Notes under the pieces: model-generated
Databases searched by the model: none
What the model saw: the letters and a program-made list of their open reading frames with translations, nothing else
Told to the model about the DNA's origin: nothing
Program-made: the position numbers and the translations under genes
Part shown: positions 1 through 5,193 of the stretch, one piece after another
How positions within the stretch are numbered: position 1 is the stretch's first letter
Layout of the letters: every line of letters starts with the position of its first letter
Origin: Nitrococcus sp.
GTDB taxonomy: Bacteria; Pseudomonadota; Gammaproteobacteria; Nitrococcales; Nitrococcaceae
Reading direction: 5' to 3'
Assembly: GCA_030452365.1 (NCBI GenBank)
Contig: JAKDMK010000194.1
Span: forward strand, 1-5,337
Length of the DNA: 5,337 bases

Positions 1-176
1 CACGAACTGAACCGTTTGTTGGACGATCACCCTCTGGGTGACCTGCGCGGAGTTGGATATCCGTCTGCGCAAGGCGTTCTGCGATGCGCATGATGCTGAG
101 CCCCGCGCCTGATCCACCGAGGGTGACTGGCGAAGAACCGATAGGCCGGTCGCTTAGGGTGACTCGAGAGCGCCAT
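1..176. other. Leader region of the MFS gene, possibly with the tail of an upstream ORF
   Basis: Two short frames are open toward the left edge: frame 1 runs from base 1 to a TGA at 91-93, and frame 2 runs from about base 11 to a TGA at 110-112. Either could be the last codons of an upstream gene, but neither gives a recognisable domain. A small inverted repeat, TCACCC-TCT-GGGTGA, lies at 27-41. I see no convincing -35/-10 pair for the downstream gene. The region is therefore best read as a leader with possible operator sites. Confidence 0.25.
120..164. repeat. Direct repeat AGGGTGACT, two copies 36 bases apart
   Basis: The nonamer AGGGTGACT occurs at 120-128 and again at 156-164, just before the MFS start codon at 177. 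A third, shorter match (GGGTGAC) is at 36-42, as one arm of the inverted repeat at 27-41. Evenly placed copies in front of an exporter gene would suit binding sites of a local regulator. No regulator gene is visible nearby, so this is only inference. Confidence 0.3.
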
Positions 177-1796
177 ATGGCTACGGACTTCGACAAGACG
201 CCTCGTTCTACCTCGCCTTCGTCGGCCTGGGCGCCGTTGCGACACAGGGCGTTTGCGGTGCTGTGGAGCGCGACCATCGTCTCCAATATAGGCACGTGGA
301 TGAACTCGGTCGGCGCCGGTTGGCTGATGACCTCGCTTGCGCCCTCTCCTACGATGGTGGCCCTCGTTCAAGCGGCGACGACGTTGCCGGTATTCATGCT
401 CGCGCTGCCGGCGGGCGCCCTCGCGGATATCGTCGACCGTCGTCGCATCCTGCTCATCTGCCAGTTCGGCATGTGTGCGCTTGTCGCGGTGCTGGCGCTG
501 CTGGTCTGGCGGGAATGGGTGACGGCGCAAGTTCTGCTGCTTTTCACCTTCCTGCTGGGCGCGGGTAAGGCCGTCGCCGCCCCTGCTTGGCAGGCGGTGA
601 TTCCGAAGCTGGTGCCAAGGGATGCACTGCAACCCGCAATCGCGCTCAATAGCATCGGCATCAACGTCAGTCGTGCAATCGGTCCGGCACTCGCCGGACT
701 CCTCATCGTTACGCTCGGCATGGCAGCGCCGTTTGCGGTCGACGCCGTTTCGTTCCTTGCGGTTGTCGCCGCGCTCATCTGGTGGAATCCGCCGCCGTCA
801 CCTCCCAGCATGCTTCCCGCGGAGCGCTTCTCGAATGCCATGCGCACGGGGCTGCGCTATGCGCGCTCGAGTGGACCGCTCAGGGCGACCTTGTTACGCG
901 CTTGCGCCTACCTGTTCTTCGCGAACGCGTTCTGGGCGCTGTTGCCGCTTATTTCCAGAGATTCCCTGCAGGGCGAGGCCACGCTCTATGGTCTGTTGCT
1001 GGCCGGAGTCGGGGTCGGCGCCATCCTGGGCGGCCTACTTCTACCGAGTTTCAAAGCCCGATTGGGTTCCGATCAAACCGTCGCGATCGCAACGGGCGGC
1101 ACAGCGATCATGACCGCGGTTTTTGCCGTGGCGAGCAATGTGCCGATTGCGCTTGCCGCCAGCGTCGCATTCGGAATGGGCTGGATCGCGGCGCTCGCAA
1201 GCCTTGCGGGCTCCGCGCAGGTCGCGCTGCCGGATTGGGTGCGCGCACGGGGTTTGTCCGTATATATGATGGTGATGTTCGGCTCAATGACGCTGGGCAG
1301 CATTGCCTGGGGGCAAGTTGCCGACCTTTATTCGATCAGAATCTCGCTGCTGGTAGCCGCCGCTGGCGCGCTGGTTGTCATACCGCTGGTATCGGGCGCC
1401 AGGCTGAACCAGGGCGAAAGCCTGGATCTCTCACCCTCGCTGCACTGGCCGGCACCGGTCGTGGCCGGCGAGATCAAGCCCGACCGCGGCCCGGTGATGA
1501 CGACCATCGAATACCAGACCGATCCGGCGGATGCGCGCGCTTTTGTGGCGGCTTTGGCTGATCTCAGCCACGCTCGCCGCCGCGCTGGCGCGTTCGCCTG
1601 GGGAATGTTCGAGGATGCCGCGGTGCCTGGCCGATACCTCGAGTACTTCATGGAGTCGTCCTGGGTCGAGCATCTTCGCCACCATGAGAGAGTCACCGTG
1701 GCCGACCGGCCTATACAGGACAGAGTTGTCGCGTTTCACCGCGGGGAGAGCGCGCCTCACGTTACTCATTACCTCGCTCCGGAGAGCGGGAGGTGA
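177..1796 (+). CDS. MFS transporter, EntS/MFS_3-type exporter with C-terminal soluble domain
   Basis: Predicted inner-membrane secondary transporter of the major facilitator superfamily, in the MFS_3 group that includes the enterobactin exporter EntS. The substrate cannot be told from sequence. It is 539 residues from the ATG at 177. The N-terminus has the family signature around residues 20-50 (PLRHRAFAVLW, then SNIGTWMNSVGAGW). Motif A is at about 80-90 (GALADIVDRRR). Multiple hydrophobic helices follow to about residue 425. From about residue 441 a soluble domain of some 100 residues begins (MTTIEYQTDPADARAF); this tail is common in MFS_3 members of proteobacteria. The frame is open upstream to an ATG at 84, but the stretch 84-176 codes for a Pro/Arg-rich sequence unlike the family, and GAGAG sits just before 177. 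The later start is therefore preferred. The gene looks intact and shows no sign of transfer. Confidence 0.93.
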   Translation: MATDFDKTPRSTSPSSAWAPLRHRAFAVLWSATIVSNIGTWMNSVGAGWLMTSLAPSPTMVALVQAATTLPVFMLALPAGALADIVDRRRILLICQFGMCALVAVLALLVWREWVTAQVLLLFTFLLGAGKAVAAPAWQAVIPKLVPRDALQPAIALNSIGINVSRAIGPALAGLLIVTLGMAAPFAVDAVSFLAVVAALIWWNPPPSPPSMLPAERFSNAMRTGLRYARSSGPLRATLLRACAYLFFANAFWALLPLISRDSLQGEATLYGLLLAGVGVGAILGGLLLPSFKARLGSDQTVAIATGGTAIMTAVFAVASNVPIALAASVAFGMGWIAALASLAGSAQVALPDWVRARGLSVYMMVMFGSMTLGSIAWGQVADLYSIRISLLVAAAGALVVIPLVSGARLNQGESLDLSPSLHWPAPVVAGEIKPDRGPVMTTIEYQTDPADARAFVAALADLSHARRRAGAFAWGMFEDAAVPGRYLEYFMESSWVEHLRHHERVTVADRPIQDRVVAFHRGESAPHVTHYLAPESGR

Positions 1797-2116
1797 ATGC
1801 CAAAATCACCAGCTGTCTGTCTCCCGACGCCGAATGGAGCGCTGGGGCGCGCTGGCTTTCCTGTTGGTGGCTTCCGAAGTCTGCCGAGCGGCTTGCAGCG
1901 CGCCGCGCACGTGCCGGGCGCCTGCATCACACAGTGTGCGGCTCGCGCTCAATCAACACCGACCACACGGTTCTGGAGCAGCGCTTCTTGACGTTCGGTG
2001 TGATAGGCGATGGCAGGCTGGTCGTCGTAGCACACATAGAGCGGTATGGTAGAATTCGGGTCAATTCGGCGCGGCAGATGACGCCGCAAGAATGCAGGCA
2101 ATATGAGCAATTCTAA
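1793..2116 (+). pseudogene. Truncated BrnT-like toxin (C-terminal remnant)
   Basis: The open frame from the GTG at 1793 (overlapping the MFS stop) to the TAA at 2114-2116 has two parts. From about 1952 it matches the second half of BrnT, the RelE-fold ribonuclease toxin of the BrnT/BrnA system: EQRFLTFGV, then GRLVVVAHIERYGRIRV, then SARQMTPQECRQYEQ. The N-terminal half of BrnT, with its W-D-x-x-K-x-x-x-N-x-x-K-H type motif, is missing. The preceding 150 bases give a Trp/Arg/Ala-rich translation with no resemblance to the family in any forward frame. The usual SARK motif reads SARQ here. I infer a toxin that lost its 5' half and promoter by deletion or recombination next to the MFS gene. The recognition rests on memory of the family pattern. 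Confidence 0.7.
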
Positions 2117-2309
2117 GGACGATGACCTCCGTCGGGAGTACGACCTGACGAAACTCGGGCCGGGCGTACGCCGGAAGTACTACAAAGGGTATCAGGATAG
2201 CACGAACGTCGTCGTGATCGACCCAGACCTGCATGAGGAGTTTCCGAACGCCAAGGCTGTGAACGATGCGGTACGTGAAGTGCTCAGAAATCGCCAGAGG
2301 GCAACCTAA
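2103..2309 (+). CDS. Small antitoxin-like protein paired with the BrnT remnant
   Basis: A 68-residue soluble protein that starts inside the end of the toxin frame (ATG at 2103, 14-base overlap), the arrangement typical of translationally coupled toxin-antitoxin pairs. Visible features are a charged N-terminus, an REYDL box at about 11-15, GVRRKYY at about 21-27, a beta-like NVVVIDPDLHEEFPNAKAV stretch, and a C-terminal helix, NDAVREVL. This layout is familiar from short hypothetical or antitoxin proteins found beside RelE-fold toxins. It is not the classical BrnA, which has a longer N-terminus and a ribbon-helix-helix end. The gene appears intact although its partner is truncated. The shine-dalgarno is weak, which suits coupling. 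An antitoxin role is inferred from position and size. Confidence 0.72.
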   Translation: MSNSKDDDLRREYDLTKLGPGVRRKYYKGYQDSTNVVVIDPDLHEEFPNAKAVNDAVREVLRNRQRAT

Positions 2310-2336
2310 CGAATAAGGTTGAGTCAGGCGGGCGAA

Positions 2337-2389
2337 GCAAACCACAATCTGAACCGTTTGCCGGACAGGCTCGGTTCTGTGTGATTTGC
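2337..2389. other. Long imperfect hairpin between the antitoxin-like gene and the Ash-like region
   Basis: A nested inverted repeat is readable by eye. GCAAA (2337-2341) pairs with TTTGC (2385-2389), CACA (2343-2346) with TGTG (2380-2383), GAACCG (2351-2356) with CGGTTC (2372-2377), and GCC (2360-2362) with GGC (2368-2370) around a GGACA loop. That gives 18 pairs in 53 bases. There is no T-tract on either side, so a classical Rho-independent terminator is unlikely. It may be a structured RNA, a Rho-type 3' end, or a control element of the neighbouring minus-strand region. Confidence 0.5.
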
Positions 2390-2390
2390 T

Positions 2391-2861
2391 CTAAGGGCGG
2401 TAATCGAGCCAGCGCAAATAGGCGTGCGGCGCGGCGAGGGCACCGCGCGTGCCGCCACGACGAAACCCCACTACTCCAAAGCAATACCTGCGGCACAAAT
2501 CTCTGCTCCGCTGCCAATCTTTCACTACCATCGCGATCAGCATCATTGGGGAATATATACGCGCCGAGCGGGCTGTTTGCGAATCCCTGTCGCTGGTCTG
2601 CCCGGCACTGCGGGGGCTGCCCTGTTCCGCGCCGTAATCCAGGCAAAGCCTGCGCGCACGCCGCTCCGAGGCCGCTGTCCAGTGCTTCGTCACGCCGGTG
2701 CAGGCCGGGTTCCATCTTGGTTTTACTGGGTTACGTGCACCATCCGTGCCATGTGCCCTTTCGGGCTGACTGAAGCTGTATCGAATGGTTCGTGAAGATT
2801 CTGTCCGGCCTGCGCCTGCCTGTGCGTGGCCGCGCGCAGACACGCCGGGATGACTCACCAA
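2391..2861 (-). CDS. Putative Ash/Icd-like mobile-element ORF (doubtful)
   Basis: A 156-codon minus-strand frame from a TTG at 2861 (GTG at 2858) to a stop at 2391. Its translation (SQPERAHGTDGARNPVKPRW in the first third, MLIAMVVKDWQRSRDLCRRY and VVGFRRGGTRGA in the last) resembles the ORFs annotated as Ash family or host cell division inhibitor Icd-like proteins in P4-type prophages and integrative elements. I rely on recall of that pattern, not on a defined motif. There is no membrane segment, catalytic motif or clear ribosome binding site. A second minus-strand frame (stop near 2284, open to 2715) overlaps it for over 300 bases, and two plus-strand frames are also open. The region may therefore be a transcribed regulatory element rather than a gene. 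The start overlaps the Xre start head to head by 12 bases. Confidence 0.35.
   Translation of the reverse strand: MVSHPGVSARGHAQAGAGRTESSRTIRYSFSQPERAHGTDGARNPVKPRWNPACTGVTKHWTAASERRARRLCLDYGAEQGSPRSAGQTSDRDSQTARSARIYSPMMLIAMVVKDWQRSRDLCRRYCFGVVGFRRGGTRGALAAPHAYLRWLDYRP
2785..2853 (+). CDS. 22-codon upstream ORF coupled to the Xre regulator
   Basis: The ATG at 2785 opens a 22-residue frame (MVREDSVRPAPACAWPRADT, then PG) ending in a TGA at 2851-2853. That TGA overlaps the Xre ATG at 2850 as ATGA. The Xre start has no Shine-Dalgarno of its own, so re-initiation after this short ORF is a reasonable reading. It is antisense to the N-terminus of the Ash-like frame, so its apparent order could also come from that strand. 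No known function; inferred from position. Confidence 0.35.
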   Translation: MVREDSVRPAPACAWPRADTPG

Positions 2862-3022
2862 GAGTTAACTGACCTAATGCACCGACATGGCGCAAAGGTG
2901 AATCGCGCTGCTATTTCCCAATGGAGAGAGGCGTAACCACGAGCCTCAGGCCAGAGAATCTTTTTGCCTGTGCCGATGTCCTTGGCGTGGTGCCAAGATG
3001 GCTTGGCATGGGTAACGGATAG
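2850..3022 (+). pseudogene. Xre/Cro-type helix-turn-helix regulator, frameshifted
   Basis: A small DNA-binding regulator of the Xre/Cro type, probably a phage or island repressor, broken by one frameshift. The first frame, from the ATG at 2850, gives MTHQELTDLMHRHGAK then VNRAAISQW and stops at 2934-2936. The second frame picks up at about 2927 with RGVTTSLRPENLFACADVLG then VVPRWLGMGNG, and ends at the TAG at 3020-3022. Family members read SQWERG at the joint. The DNA here is TGGAGAGAGGC where TGGGAGAGAGGC would encode W-E-R-G, so loss of a single G explains the break exactly. The repaired protein has 57 residues, a normal size for a compact Xre protein, covering the helix-turn-helix and the trailing LFACADVLGV helix. 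It could be a true mutation or a sequencing error in a G run. Confidence 0.75.
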
Positions 3023-3069
3023 AGGTATCCACGTCACCATCCATCCAGCCGTACGCTCCGTGCATCATT

Positions 3070-3246
3070 GTGAAAGTGCCCGCATCGTCCTATCTCGACC
3101 GGAAACGCTCTCAAGCGGCTTGCGATTTGGCCGAAGAAGTCATCAACGGCTCAGCCGACGGGCGAATGAAGGACCGTCTGCTGGGTTTACCGCGCCAGCT
3201 CCTGCGCGAGATCTCTGCTACGCAAGGCACGAGGGGCGGGTGGTGA
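3070..3246 (+). CDS. Hypothetical small helical protein, 58 residues
   Basis: A GTG start at 3070 gives VKVPASSYLDRKRSQAACDL then AEEVINGSADGRMKDRLLGL and a third amphipathic stretch, PRQLLREISA, ending at the TGA at 3244-3246. The composition (Ala, Leu, Arg, Glu in helical spacing, no membrane segment) looks like a real protein, better than the competing frames, which are rich in Arg, Ser and Pro. It follows the Xre pseudogene by 47 bases and precedes the BRCT gene by 39, in the same direction, so co-transcription is likely. No clear ribosome binding site precedes the GTG, and the frame is open upstream to the stop at 3013-3015, so the start is uncertain. I do not recognise the family. Confidence 0.45.
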   Translation: MKVPASSYLDRKRSQAACDLAEEVINGSADGRMKDRLLGLPRQLLREISATQGTRGGW

Positions 3247-3272
3247 AAAGGAACTGTCGCCAGCCCCCAACC

Positions 3273-3278
3273 AGGAGG
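3273..3278 (+). promoter_or_regulatory. Strong Shine-Dalgarno AGGAGG for the BRCT gene
   Basis: AGGAGG ends seven bases before the ATG at 3286. It is the best ribosome binding site on the plus strand of this window. It fixes the start of the BRCT protein and suggests efficient translation. Confidence 0.8.
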
Positions 3279-3285
3279 GAAAACG

Positions 3286-3909
3286 ATGACATGGACGGAC
3301 GAACATGGCCAGCCGCGGGTGGCCTTCAACCACACTCGCAACCTCACAAAGGCGACTGAATCGCTGCTCGGCATCTGCAAAGGATTGCTAGCCGATCGGC
3401 AACTCAACAACCAGGAGATCGTCTATCTAGATACGTGGATCCGTGACAACGACATCGTGCTAGGGGATTGGCCCGGCTCGGTCATAGCACAGCGCGTGCG
3501 CGCCGTGCTGGCTGAGGGCGTTATCGGGGCAGATGAAGTAGCTGACCTGGCCGACACACTATCGGCGATATGCGGAATTGATCTCGACCAGGGCATCGTC
3601 TCCGGGCTCTCTACGCGTGCGCCCGCCGAGCCCACCAGCGAAGTGGTATTCAAGGGCCGTGCGTTTTGCTTCACCGGCCGGTTCATCTACGGCCCGCGCC
3701 ACACGCTTGAGCAGGAGGTAAAAAACCGCGGCGGCTGGGTCCAAAGCCGTGTCAATAAGTCGCTCGATTATCTCGTGATCGGCGCGCTTGCAAGCCGCGA
3801 CTGGGCGCATACCAGCCACGGGCGCAAGATTGAGTCAGCGAAAAATCATCAAAAGGCCGGCCGCCCAATGGTAATCCTGGAAGAAGAAACTTGGGCGGCG
3901 TGCCTATAA
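3286..3909 (+). CDS. Stand-alone BRCT-domain protein with N-terminal helical domain
   Basis: A 207-residue soluble protein. Residues about 119-207 form a BRCT domain of the type at the end of bacterial NAD-dependent DNA ligase LigA: KGRAFCFTGRF (123-133), LEQEVKNRGGWV (141-152), KSLDYLVIG (158-166), a variable loop with a Lys-rich helix (KIESAKNHQKAGRP), then VILEEETWAACL with the conserved Trp at about 203. The N-terminal part (about 20-95) is predicted all-helical and acidic: ESLLGICKGLLADRQLNNQE, WPGSVIAQRVRAVLAEG and ADEVADLADTLSAICG. No ligase, exonuclease or zinc-finger motif is present. BRCT domains bind DNA ends, phosphopeptides or partner proteins, so a DNA-repair or accessory role on an island is possible but unproven. 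The start is set by AGGAGG at 3273-3278. Confidence 0.88.
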   Translation: MTWTDEHGQPRVAFNHTRNLTKATESLLGICKGLLADRQLNNQEIVYLDTWIRDNDIVLGDWPGSVIAQRVRAVLAEGVIGADEVADLADTLSAICGIDLDQGIVSGLSTRAPAEPTSEVVFKGRAFCFTGRFIYGPRHTLEQEVKNRGGWVQSRVNKSLDYLVIGALASRDWAHTSHGRKIESAKNHQKAGRPMVILEEETWAACL

Positions 3910-3916
3910 GCCGCCC
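3893..3916 (+). terminator. GC-rich hairpin across the BRCT stop codon
   Basis: GGGCGGC (3893-3899) and GCCGCCC (3910-3916) form a perfect 7-pair stem with a 10-base loop that contains the TAA at 3907-3909. No T-run follows, so it is at best a weak or Rho-assisted terminator, or a 3' mRNA stabiliser. Confidence 0.3.
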
Positions 3917-3991
3917 GAGCTCGAGACCGGCGCGGAATGAAATGCCGTAACAACACGCATAGCCAAACAATCGATGGGATGCGAAAGCCCT

Positions 3992-4532
3992 ATGAATGGG
4001 ACTATCAAAACATGTCCGTTTTGCAGGTATGAGCGCACTGAGGATGATCACAATCCGGCCTGGGAGTGCCCAAGCTGCAAACGCGCATACACCAAATTCT
4101 GGTGTCCTGACTCAACGAAACCAAACCAAACCAAACCAGGTTGCACAAAAGCAGCCAATCGAGAAAATCAATGGGTCAGACCTGCTCAAGCTGATGATGC
4201 TCGCTATCGTCCTCATCATCGCGTGGGCGGGCGTTAGCGACAGATGCGGTACTGATGATCTCATGTGCGTGGCAGACGAGTATCGTACTCAGGCGACGGC
4301 TGCCTGTAAACCGCTAATTGAACTTCGTGCGAAATACAGCGCCCGGTGGACCGACTCATGGGCTGAATCACCCTTCAGTCGAGTTCAATGGAAAAATAAA
4401 GCAGCCAGGACAATCGGCTATATTGGCAACGCCGTGCAATTCCAGAACGGCTTTGGCGCATGGCAGACCATTACCTATGAGTGCGCCTACAATACATCCA
4501 CGGGACAGGTGTTAGCTGTTCAGGTGAATTAG
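3992..4532 (+). pseudogene. Zinc-ribbon single-pass membrane protein, out of frame at an AAACC repeat (possibly phase-variable)
   Basis: Two halves of one protein sit in different frames. The first, from the ATG at 3992 (alternative ATG at 3974), encodes a zinc ribbon, CPFC (8-11) and CPSC (26-29), with the spacing C-x2-C-x14-C-x2-C. It then runs through the repeat and ends out of frame at 4235-4237. The second half, open in the third frame to the TAG at 4530-4532, encodes a Gln/Lys linker, a transmembrane helix (LLKLMMLAIVLIIAWAGV), and a soluble domain with four or more Cys ending ITYECAYNTSTGQVLAVQVN. The join falls at four AAACC copies (4118-4137). Adding one copy gives a continuous 181-residue protein; removing two does the same. 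Zinc ribbon, linker, membrane helix and a small C-terminal domain form a familiar architecture of bacterial hypothetical proteins. Its function is unknown. Confidence 0.7.
4118..4137 (+). repeat. Tandem pentanucleotide repeat (AAACC)4 inside a coding region
   Basis: Four perfect copies of AAACC at 4118-4122, 4123-4127, 4128-4132 and 4133-4137. The unit length is not a multiple of three, so gain or loss of copies by slipped-strand mispairing changes the downstream frame. The repeat encodes the linker between the zinc ribbon and the membrane helix, as KPNQT-like residues. Confidence 0.92.
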
Positions 4533-4746
4533 GTGCGGGCACTGCCTACTCCGAACCTCTGAACTTTAGGCGCTCCTCATTGCGATCGGTGGGCGACACG
4601 TGTCGGTTGCGGTATTGCATTCTCTTGTATCAATATTTCGCACTAGTACGTGCCCGCGACCTCCTGCTTCCCTGCCTCATGAATGGCGACATGGCGGTAT
4701 GAATGGCTACGCCGCGGGTAGGGAGCCCGAGGTTGCAGCTTTTAGG
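4533..4746. other. Non-coding gap between convergent genes
   Basis: It lies between the end of the zinc-ribbon gene and the end of hicA on the other strand. I see no gene with plausible composition. It holds a short GTGC-GG-GCAC inverted repeat close to the upstream stop codon and a 12-base perfect palindrome, CGACACGTGTCG, at 4594-4605. No T-rich terminator is apparent for either gene. Confidence 0.4.
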
Positions 4747-4965
4747 TCAGCGCAGTGCCTCGATGAATTCTTCCGCCGTGATCCCCGCCTGTTTGAGGAT
4801 GCCGGACAAGGTGCCAACCTTAAGCTCGCGGTGTTTGGGCACCACACAACCAGCGGTTGCGCGGCGCAGAACGACATGGCTGCCGCGCTGTCGCACGACC
4901 GAAAAACCCACGCGTTCGAGTGCGCGGATTGCCTGGGCACCCGAGACGTGTGGCAGATCAGGCAC
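4747..4965 (-). CDS. hicA: HicA-type toxin (mRNA interferase)
   Basis: Small RNA-binding toxin of the HicAB type II system, which inhibits translation by cleaving mRNA through a conserved histidine in a dsRBD-like fold. From the GTG at 4965 the protein has 72 residues: MPDLPHVSGAQAIRALERVG, then FSVVRQRGSHVVLRR with the catalytic His in the GSH motif, then CVVPKHRELKVGTLSGILKQ and a final helix, AGITAEEFIEALR. All parts of the family are present and the length is normal, so it should be active. A TTG nine bases further upstream (4974) would add three residues; the GTG is preferred because MPxLPxVSG is the usual N-terminus. It overlaps the hicB end by 8 bases, so translation is probably coupled. 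The gene order hicB-hicA is the reverse of the E. coli locus but common elsewhere. Confidence 0.92.
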   Translation of the reverse strand: MPDLPHVSGAQAIRALERVGFSVVRQRGSHVVLRRATAGCVVPKHRELKVGTLSGILKQAGITAEEFIEALR

Positions 4966-5164
4966 GCACGGCAAGTTCGAAGGTGGTTACCAGCGGCCGC
5001 CCGGATTCCACAAGTGGGAATTCTTCGATAAACAACTCCGTCGCTTCGCGCAGGTTCGCCAATGCTTCCTCTACGGTGTCACCTTGCGAAGTCGAGCCGG
5101 TTTCCGGATTCAATGCAGTATATCCGCCTTCAGGGGCAGGCATCAGGATGGCTGTGAAAACCAT
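4958..5164 (-). CDS. hicB: HicB-type antitoxin, short form
   Basis: Antitoxin of the HicAB pair, 68 residues. It has the partial RNase H-like fold of HicB-like antitoxins: MVFTAILMPAPEGGYTAL, then SQGDTVEEALANLREATELF, where the GDTxEEAxxNxREA helix is the hallmark, and a last strand, LVTTFELAVRA. It lacks the C-terminal ribbon-helix-helix or helix-turn-helix domain of longer HicB proteins, so it probably neutralises HicA directly, and any autoregulation must come from the core fold. The start is the ATG at 5164, with GGAG six bases upstream and a good promoter before it. It is the first gene of a two-gene operon and overlaps hicA. Confidence 0.9.
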   Translation of the reverse strand: MVFTAILMPAPEGGYTALNPETGSTSQGDTVEEALANLREATELFIEEFPLVESGRPLVTTFELAVRA

Positions 5165-5170
5165 GGCGGT

Positions 5171-5174
5171 CTCC
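5171..5174 (-). promoter_or_regulatory. Shine-Dalgarno GGAG for hicB
   Basis: Read on the minus strand, GGAG lies six bases before the hicB ATG at 5164, normal spacing, and supports that start. Confidence 0.6.
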
Positions 5175-5193
5175 GATTGCGGGACACTGTCTC

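Noticed and set aside
27..632. Long minus-strand open frame opposite the MFS gene
   Set aside because: Its translation is Arg/His/Pro-rich low-complexity sequence typical of the antisense of a GC-rich gene, and the MFS gene on the other strand is unmistakable.
1531..2052. Plus-strand frame running from the end of the MFS gene into the toxin relic
   Set aside because: It is out of frame with both recognisable proteins and shows no domain; treated as a shadow.
2697..2743. GGTGCA...TGCACC inverted repeat and a GCCC-TTTC-GGGC mini-hairpin nearby
   Set aside because: Stems are short (six and four pairs) in GC-rich sequence; on the minus strand the second gives a GAAA tetraloop, but that alone does not support an RNA gene.
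2381..2795. Two overlapping plus-strand frames opposite the Ash-like region
   Set aside because: Rich in Arg, Cys, Pro and Ser with no ribosome binding site or domain; more likely antisense of the minus-strand frames.
4594..4605. Perfect 12-base palindrome CGACACGTGTCG
   Set aside because: About one such palindrome is expected by chance in a window of this size, and it is not placed at a promoter.
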